From the NCBI GenBank assembly GCA_946545645.1, contig CAMNNQ010000178.1, positions 1 to 54,064 of the forward strand: DNA of 54,064 bases, written 5' to 3'. Both the position numbers and the translations under genes were made by a program. Of this stretch, positions 48,304-54,064 are shown in pieces. The notes under the pieces are model-generated. The model saw only the letters and a program-made list of their open reading frames with translations, had not been told where the DNA came from and made no database searches. How positions within the stretch are numbered: position 1 is the stretch's first letter; each line of letters opens with the position of its first letter. This stretch comes from an uncultured Clostridia bacterium. GTDB taxonomy: Bacteria > Bacillota > Clostridia > Oscillospirales > Ruminococcaceae.

Positions 48304-49710
48304 TCAAAGCCCGAAAAAGACCTTTGCGTTATTATAGCTGACATTCTTTACAAGCTCTCCGAGCTGCTCTTCGTCCCAGAAGAGCTCGCCGTCGGCAGCG
48401 AGCCTGCCTATGAACGCGCAAAGGATGCGCCTGAAATACTCGTGCCTTGTGTATGAGAGCATACAGCGGGAATCGGTCAGCATACCGATAAATGTCCCGA
48501 GAGCTCCCTGCTCGCAGAGAGAGCGCAGATGATCTTTCATGCCGCCGATATTATCGTTGAACCACCAGGCGGCTCCGTGCTGCACCTTGCCCTTTACTCC
48601 GGCTTCGTTGAAGCATTTTGCCAGAACATCCAGCGGGGCGTTCATTGAAGGGTCGAGGCTGTAAAGCACTGTTCTGGGCAGGCTGTCTGTCTTATCCAGC
48701 TCGTCCAGGAAAGCAGCCAGCGTCTCGATGGGGGCGCTGCTGTCGATACGGTCGAAGCCGGTGTCCCGCCCGATAAGGGAGAACATCCTTGAATTGGTGT
48801 TCCGGGCGACGCCGAAATGGAGCTGCATGACCCAGCCGAGCCTCGCATATTCCCTCCCGAGGAAGAGCATGATCTCTGTCATAAAGCCGAGGCGCTCCTG
48901 CTGAGAGAGGGCTTCGCCTCTCAGTGCCTTGTTTAAGACTTCGCCGCATTTTTCCTCCCCGATCAGTGTGCAGGGGAAATAAGCTGCGCTCTGGTCGGAG
49001 CTGCGGCAGCCGAGAGCTGCGAAATGCTCCATCCTCCCGGTGAGGACTTCTTTAAGGGAGGCCAGATCGGTGATCTCCCGGCCTCCGGCCTTGGAGAGCC
49101 TTGCGACAAACTCTGTGAACTCCGCTGTTCCGATAAGCAGCAGCTTGTCCGGCCGGAATGTAGGTATGACCCGGCAGAAGTCGAAGCTCTTGTCCTCTTG
49201 GAGATTTTTATGCCATTCAAGGCTGTCGCAGGGGTCGTCGGTGGTGCCGATGACCTTTACCTTGGAGGCCTTGATTATGCTTCTCGGAGTCAGGGCTCCC
49301 GAGGCCAGAAGAGCGTTGCATTTATCATATATAGCATCGGCATTCGCGGGGCAGACGGGGAGCTCCTCCCCGAAGTATCTTCTGAGCTCAAGATGGCTCC
49401 AGTGATACAGCGGGCTGCCGACAGCCTGAGACAGCGCATCAGCCCAGGCTCTGAATTTTTCTCTGTCCTCCGCCTTGCCTGTGACATATTCCTCGGCATA
49501 GCCGCACTGCCTCATAAGTCTCCATTTGTAGTGGTCGCCTCCGAGCCAGAGAGAGGTGATGCTCTGGTAGGGCTTGTCTTCATATATCTCCTTCGGGTCT
49601 ATATGGCAGTGATAGTCGATGATAGGCATATCCTCTGCAAAGCGGTGATAGAGTGTGCGGGCTTCTTCGGTATCCAGCAGGAACTCGCTGTCCATAAACG
49701 GCTTTCTCAT
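48304..49710 (-). CDS. uxaC: Uronate (glucuronate) isomerase
   Basis: It converts D-glucuronate to D-fructuronate (or galacturonate to tagaturonate). The 468-residue amidohydrolase-fold enzyme has the N-terminal metal site I-I-D-Y-H-C-H-I-D-P, S-L-W-L-G-G-D-H-Y-K-W, W-S-H-L-E-L-R-R-Y-F, T-D-D-P, and the C-terminal M-L-T-D-S-R. GGAGGGCAGG serves as ribosome site. Its ATG overlaps the uxuA stop (ATGA). Confidence 0.95.
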   Translation of the reverse strand: MRKPFMDSEFLLDTEEARTLYHRFAEDMPIIDYHCHIDPKEIYEDKPYQSITSLWLGGDHYKWRLMRQCGYAEEYVTGKAEDREKFRAWADALSQAVGSPLYHWSHLELRRYFGEELPVCPANADAIYDKCNALLASGALTPRSIIKASKVKVIGTTDDPCDSLEWHKNLQEDKSFDFCRVIPTFRPDKLLLIGTAEFTEFVARLSKAGGREITDLASLKEVLTGRMEHFAALGCRSSDQSAAYFPCTLIGEEKCGEVLNKALRGEALSQQERLGFMTEIMLFLGREYARLGWVMQLHFGVARNTNSRMFSLIGRDTGFDRIDSSAPIETLAAFLDELDKTDSLPRTVLYSLDPSMNAPLDVLAKCFNEAGVKGKVQHGAAWWFNDNIGGMKDHLRSLCEQGALGTFIGMLTDSRCMLSYTRHEYFRRILCAFIGRLAADGELFWDEEQLGELVKNVSYNNAKVFFGL

Positions 49711-50777
49711 ATCCTGCCCTCCTGCTTATCCAGCATATCCCAGGCGCCGAGGATATACATTATCCCAAGAGCGCGGTCATAGAGGCCGTAGCCGGGGCGG
49801 CATTTTTCGTTCCAGATATGTCTGCCGTGGTCGGGGCGGATATAGCCGTCGAATCCGCCGTCGTGATAGGCCTTGATTATATCCAGTATACCTACATCGC
49901 CGTCGCAGTCGCGGTGCGAGGTCTCGGAGAAATCTCCGTTCTCAAAATGCTTGACATTGCGAATATGTGCGAAAGCTATCCTTCCGCAGTATTTGCGGAC
50001 GATCTCTGCGACATTGTTTTCCGGGTTGGAGCCCAGCGAGCCGGAGCAGAGGGTCAGGCAGTTATACGGGTCATCCACCATAGAAAGGAAGCGCCCTACT
50101 GCGGCTTCATCCACCAGCAGCCTCGGAAGCCCGAAGATATCCCAGGGCGGGTCGTCGGGGTGTATGGCCATTTTGATATCGCACTCCCGGCAGGTAGGCA
50201 TAATGGCCTCGAGGAAATATTTAAGGTTCGCCCAGAGCTTTTCCTTATCCACATCCTTATAGAGCTCAAAGAGCTGTTTCAGGTTGGCGAGGCGCTCGGG
50301 CTCCCAGCCGGGCATAGTGTAGCCCTTGGTCTCCTTCAGGATATATTCCGCCATCTCGGCGGGGTCCTGTCTGATCTTGCTCTTCTCATAAAAAAGCGCT
50401 GTTGAGCCGTCCGGCAGGGGGTGGAAGAGGTCTGTTCTGGTCCAGTCGAAGACAGGCATAAAGTTATAGCAAACGACCTTTACGCCGAACTCAGCGAGAT
50501 TTTTCAGTGTCTGCTTATAGTTTTCGATATAGAGATCGCGGTTTTTGCCTGCGGTCTTGATGTCATCATGAACGTTGACCGATTCGACGACGCTCATCCC
50601 GAAGCCGTATTCGTCCAGCTCTGACTTTACTTTTGCGATCTCTTTCTTTTCCCAGATCTCGCCGGGCTGTTTTTCATGCAGCGCCCAGACGATCTCCGTT
50701 ACTCCGGGGATCTGTTTTATCTGCGAAAGCGAAATGCTGTCGTTGCCGGTGCCGTACCAGCGGAATGACATCTTCAT
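49707..50777 (-). CDS. uxuA: Mannonate dehydratase
   Basis: It dehydrates D-mannonate to 2-keto-3-deoxygluconate. The 356-residue TIM-barrel protein begins M-S-F-R-W-Y-G and contains V-C-Y-N-F-M-P-V-F-D-W-T, the metal-binding M-A-I-H-P-D-D-P-P-W, L-C-S-G-S-L-G, F-A-H-I-R-N and R-P-D-H-G-R-H-I-W, all typical. AAGGAGG precedes ATG 50777. Confidence 0.96.
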   Translation of the reverse strand: MKMSFRWYGTGNDSISLSQIKQIPGVTEIVWALHEKQPGEIWEKKEIAKVKSELDEYGFGMSVVESVNVHDDIKTAGKNRDLYIENYKQTLKNLAEFGVKVVCYNFMPVFDWTRTDLFHPLPDGSTALFYEKSKIRQDPAEMAEYILKETKGYTMPGWEPERLANLKQLFELYKDVDKEKLWANLKYFLEAIMPTCRECDIKMAIHPDDPPWDIFGLPRLLVDEAAVGRFLSMVDDPYNCLTLCSGSLGSNPENNVAEIVRKYCGRIAFAHIRNVKHFENGDFSETSHRDCDGDVGILDIIKAYHDGGFDGYIRPDHGRHIWNEKCRPGYGLYDRALGIMYILGAWDMLDKQEGRI

Positions 50778-50795
50778 ATTTTTTTCCTCCTTATC

Positions 50796-53642
50796 TTATC
50801 CCCTGTATGAAACGCTTTCGGGGATACCGAGATAGTCGCCGGGGAGCTCTCTGCCCTCTTTGACCAGTATTATCCGTTCAGGTATTGCCTCGCGGCTTGT
50901 GCCGTAGAACCGCAGTGTATTGGCTCCGGCTCTGAGGCTGACCTTTGCTCTTGCATATCTTGCGTGGCTAAGCACGCCTTCTTCCCAATCCCTCGTGACT
51001 CCGGACACATAGCTGTCCGAGAGGACAGCCAGCTCTGACTTTTCGTCGTTCAGCTCATAGCAGAGATTTATATTGCTGCCGAAGGTATAGGGGCTGTTGG
51101 GCTGAAGCTGGAAGATGAGCTCATAGCTGCCGCCTTTGTCTGAGACAAAGGTGTAGTCGGCGTTTGGGGCGTTAGCAACGCCCCTGGGCGTTTCGTTGAG
51201 CGGGAAGAGCCGCAGCCCGCCCTCGGCACGCCCCAGCTCAGGAAGTACCCTCAGCTCGAAGCCGCCGTTGTCCGCTTTGGAAGCGAAATGCTCCGCTTTG
51301 ATGCAGATAAGCCCGTTTTCTTCAGCGTAGCAGCGGGAATCCTCATTGCCTTCCGCACGGCAGATGACTTTGATGACCGCTCTTCCGCGTGGATATCTGA
51401 ATACTATCTCTGCTTCGTTGATGTCGGCAGGAAGTTCGTCTGAGACGGTAATTGTTATATATTCCAGATCATTCTCCGGCGAGAGTTCACCCTCGCTTCG
51501 GGAAAGCGTCAGCCATCCGGCATCGCAGGAAAGAGAATATCCGACAGGCCTTCTCCCTGTTAGTGCCGCGAAGAGCCCGGCAGACCTTTTGCCGCCCTTC
51601 TTCTCGAACCGGTCAGCGATAAGCGTCTTGCGGGTCCAGTCAAGCCCTCTGGTATATGAGCCGTCAGCGCAGACACCGACTATCAGCTCGTCTCTGCAGG
51701 AGGGTATGACCCTCTCGATAACGGGGTAAGTGCTTTCCTCCGAGTTCCAGTATCTGAACCCGATGTGCTCCGCAAGGCCGAAGCCATCCCATTTGCCTCC
51801 GGCAGCGGTGTGCAGCTTTTCTCTGAGCTCCCCGTCCCGTGCTATGCAGGCCTCGACCTCGTTGGCATAGCTGTTGGCGCAGACAGCACCCATCTGTGCA
51901 AAACGGTGCCCCAGATCCGCAGAAGCCCAGAGCTTCAGAAGCTCCATCCCTCCGCAGACATTGTAGCTTATCAGCTCGGTGAATGCCGGCCTGAGCTCTT
52001 CCGGGAGCCGGGCTTCCAGCTCGGTGCAGGTATTTATTATGCTTTCGGCGCGCTCCTTCAGGCGCAGAGCCTCCCCGAAGGAATAGACATCCCGGCTCAT
52101 GTGCTCGGGACGGCGGTTGTGGATGAGCCTGCTGCTCTCGGTGAACATAGCCGAAAGAGCATTGATCTCGCTTTCCGGGAGGCCTCTGCCGAACTGCCTC
52201 TCCATCCAGAGTCGGGTGTATCTTTCGGGAGCATCTCCGCTTCCGGCGCTCCATTTGTCGTAGTCGTAAGCGAGATCGAGGAAATAAGAGAGCGGGAATT
52301 CCTGTAAAGCCAGGTCTCCGACATTTACTATCCAGAGCTCCCGGACACCGTTCTCATAGCAGGTAGACATCTGCTCGCAGACCTCAGGCAGATAGGTGGA
52401 GTTTATCCATTCGTATGATACAGGTGCGCCGTGGTAGTCGAAATGGTAATACATCCCGAAGCCGCCTTTGTGCGAGAGCATCTCCTCATCGGGCAGGCTT
52501 CGCAGATAGCCGTGGTTGTCATCGCAGAGCATAAGGATTACTCCGTCCAGCGAGGGATCGTTTTTCAGCCCTTCGACAGTGCTGCTGCCGTAATAATAGG
52601 GCTCTACCTCCTTGTAGAGCGCCAACATACGGGGGACACTGCCGATGTCCCGGCTGACCTCCTCGGTTATCAGTTGCTTCTGGGTCTTGAGAACATCCCG
52701 CAGCAGATCGATATTGTCTTTCAAAGTCGCATCCTTGCCCAGTATAGCTGAATCGGCTTCGCCTCGCATCCCGACAGTGATGACGTTCTCGAAACGCCCG
52801 CTGCGTTTCAGTCCGTCTCTCCAGAACCGGGTAATGCCCTCCCGGTTCCGGCGGAAATCCCAGGCATCTCCGTAGATTGAATCCTTGCCCCGGAGCTTGC
52901 TGTATTCCTCTCCGTGCCGCAGACATGGCTCATGGTGTGAGAGCCCCATAACGATCCCAAGCTCGTCTGCCAGCTCTGCGCTTTTGAGGCCGGGGCCGTC
53001 GCAGGAGAAGCAGGATGCCCACATCGCCGGCCAAAGATAGTTGCCTTTGAGCCTCAGCAGCAGCTCGAAAACGCCCTCGTACATCGCAGCGTTTATGCCG
53101 CCGAAGTGCTTTTGGCACCAGGTCCCGAAAGCAGGCCATTCGTCGTTTATGAAAAAGCCTCTGTATCTTACGGAAGGCTCCTTTGAGATCATAGTCTCTT
53201 TATCCGAGAGGATGAAGCTGTCCAGTTTTTTCGGGCAGCAGAGAGACCAGTTCACGAAAGGCGAGACACCCATGAGCTCAGAAAGGCGGAAAAGCCCGTA
53301 GACAGCTCCCCGCTTGTCGCTGCCCAGTATCACCAGAGCTCTGCTCCCGGGTATGACCTTGAAGGAGTAGACCTCTCTTTTCCCTTTTATATCCGGGATC
53401 GGCTCTCCGGCATCGGACAGCAGCTTCTCGGCAAAGGGGCTCATCCCGGCGACACCGTAAACGACAGTAAGATCCTGCCCTTCGGAAGATGCAAGGCTGT
53501 CAGAGCTCTCCGCAGAGATACCAAGAGCCAGGAACATATCCTTTATGACCTTTCCGGCTATTCTGACGACACCGGAAAGGCATCCCGGATCGTGTATAAA
53601 GCAGACACGGCTGCTTTTGTTCAGTAAGATAGAGCTGCTCAT
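50796..53642 (-). CDS. GH115 xylan alpha-1,2-glucuronidase
   Basis: It removes (4-O-methyl)glucuronic acid from xylan or its oligosaccharides. The 948-residue protein has the GH115 core: R-G-F-F-I-N-D-E-W-P-A-F-G-T-W, L-K-G-N-Y-L-W-P-A-M-W, M-G-L-S-H-H-E-P, V-G-M-R-G-E-A-D-S, M-L-C-D-D-N-H-G, and a C-terminal domain pair. It lacks a signal peptide (M-S-S-S-I-L-L-N-K), so it is cytoplasmic, while many GH115 enzymes are secreted; it should therefore act on imported oligosaccharides. GAGG precedes ATG 53642. First gene of the operon. Confidence 0.94.
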   Translation of the reverse strand: MSSSILLNKSSRVCFIHDPGCLSGVVRIAGKVIKDMFLALGISAESSDSLASSEGQDLTVVYGVAGMSPFAEKLLSDAGEPIPDIKGKREVYSFKVIPGSRALVILGSDKRGAVYGLFRLSELMGVSPFVNWSLCCPKKLDSFILSDKETMISKEPSVRYRGFFINDEWPAFGTWCQKHFGGINAAMYEGVFELLLRLKGNYLWPAMWASCFSCDGPGLKSAELADELGIVMGLSHHEPCLRHGEEYSKLRGKDSIYGDAWDFRRNREGITRFWRDGLKRSGRFENVITVGMRGEADSAILGKDATLKDNIDLLRDVLKTQKQLITEEVSRDIGSVPRMLALYKEVEPYYYGSSTVEGLKNDPSLDGVILMLCDDNHGYLRSLPDEEMLSHKGGFGMYYHFDYHGAPVSYEWINSTYLPEVCEQMSTCYENGVRELWIVNVGDLALQEFPLSYFLDLAYDYDKWSAGSGDAPERYTRLWMERQFGRGLPESEINALSAMFTESSRLIHNRRPEHMSRDVYSFGEALRLKERAESIINTCTELEARLPEELRPAFTELISYNVCGGMELLKLWASADLGHRFAQMGAVCANSYANEVEACIARDGELREKLHTAAGGKWDGFGLAEHIGFRYWNSEESTYPVIERVIPSCRDELIVGVCADGSYTRGLDWTRKTLIADRFEKKGGKRSAGLFAALTGRRPVGYSLSCDAGWLTLSRSEGELSPENDLEYITITVSDELPADINEAEIVFRYPRGRAVIKVICRAEGNEDSRCYAEENGLICIKAEHFASKADNGGFELRVLPELGRAEGGLRLFPLNETPRGVANAPNADYTFVSDKGGSYELIFQLQPNSPYTFGSNINLCYELNDEKSELAVLSDSYVSGVTRDWEEGVLSHARYARAKVSLRAGANTLRFYGTSREAIPERIILVKEGRELPGDYLGIPESVSYRG

Positions 53643-53710
53643 ATATTTATATTCCTCACTTTGTTGCGGCTGTAAAGAGTGCTTTGATACCGCACCCGGC
53701 CGCTGCTTAG

Positions 53711-53750
53711 ATTATATCACACAGGCCGCCTTTTTTCAAGCAAAGGCGGC
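53711..53750 (-). promoter_or_regulatory. Promoter and operator of the glucuronate operon
   Basis: Minus strand: TTGAAA (53739-53734), 17-bp spacer, extended TGA-TATAAT (TATAAT 53716-53711). The inverted repeat GCCGCCTTT (53725-53733) and AAAGGCGGC (53742-53750) has 9-bp perfect arms and spans the -35, so it is a likely repressor site. The segment 53751-53927 shows nothing else. Confidence 0.82.
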
Positions 53751-53927
53751 GCATATAGCAACAAATGAACAATTCTGATAAAACAGCACAAATAACGTTT
53801 TTCAGGCCGCATTGCAGCGTACGGCAGGGCGCTCTGCCGCCCTTTCAAAGTATTTATAAATATGGTTATCCCTTTGACGCACCATTTTCAAACACCTTAT
53901 TTAGGAGATTACGGCAATTAGACCAAC

Positions 53928-54064
53928 GCTGTGCTATCCCCCGCCGAAGGCGGGGGATAGCACAGCAAGATAAGATTAAGGCAACACCGCACGACCCCTG
54001 TGCATCAGATGCGCCGTCCAGATTTTCGTCAGATTGCCTAAATTCGACGCAGGCTTGCTGACGC
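53928..54064. repeat. Long hairpin and probable edge of a mobile repeat
   Basis: GCTGTGCTATCCCCCGCC (53928-53945), loop GAA, and its perfect complement (53949-53966) form an 18-bp hairpin without a U-run. The sequence after it (53975-54064) contains no gene start. It looks like intergenic repeat sequence (small palindrome GCATCAGATGC at 54004-54014) that continues beyond the window, possibly a MITE or IS end. Other copies cannot be checked here. Confidence 0.5.

Overview
The window looks like a chromosomal segment of a fibre-degrading Firmicute close to Ruminococcus (Oscillospiraceae). The reasons are clostridial ribosome binding sites (aaggagg), consensus sigma-A promoters with a 17-bp spacer and an extended -10 (TGnTATAAT), a trimeric [FeFe] hydrogenase, and a mannanase, GH115, GH8-type and glucuronate set typical of plant-cell-wall users. 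No rRNA, tRNA or CRISPR array was found.

Region 1 (1-13830) is an accessory island. Its core is a bacterial RNA-repair pair: Hen1 (3'-terminal RNA ribose 2'-O-methyltransferase, 5459-6850) overlapping Pnkp (kinase-phosphatase-ligase, 6843-9416). Around them lie three SLOG/Rossmann nucleotide-binding proteins (1005-1409, 1399-1806, 10229-10840), a WYL regulator fused to leucine-rich repeats (1977-3656), a BspA-like LRR protein (9521-10171), two large paralogues of unknown function flanking the RNA-repair genes (4053-5093 and 10842-11906), several small unknown genes, and at the left edge the start of a probable NADAR antitoxin of DarT1 type. An identical 12-mer, AAAATATTGCGC, lies upstream of three of the transcription units, which suggests one regulon. 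The island ends in a truncated WYL gene joined to the tail of a large serine recombinase.

Region 2 (13848-21304) is mostly housekeeping: a short unknown gene, a SIMPL protein, O6-alkylguanine-DNA alkyltransferase, and on the minus strand serine acetyltransferase with an anion permease. Then comes ruvC-ruvA-ruvB, interrupted by a REP-associated tyrosine transposase gene that itself contains two GC-rich palindromes.

Region 3 (21331-32592) holds the branched-chain amino acid genes ilvB-ilvN-ilvC, with two lipoprotein genes between ilvB and ilvN, followed by the DNA-repair operon recG-sbcD-sbcC.

Region 4 (32646-38812) holds an aspartate-type aminotransferase, an unknown protein, a radical SAM/SPASM enzyme with a lipoprotein carrying repeated VYGPP motifs (a likely substrate), a decayed SpoIIE-type phosphatase, and a GH5_8-like mannanase lipoprotein.

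Region 5 (38905-43300) is hydC-hydB-hydA, a probable electron-bifurcating [FeFe] hydrogenase.

Region 6 (43314-53750, minus strand) is a glucuronoxylan-oligosaccharide operon: GH115 alpha-glucuronidase, uxuA, uxaC, eda, kdgK, uxuB and a GH8 reducing-end xylosidase. It carries the complete route from glucuronate to pyruvate and glyceraldehyde-3-phosphate, behind one promoter with a 9-bp inverted repeat across the -35. The right end (53928-54064) has a long hairpin and a probable mobile-repeat edge.
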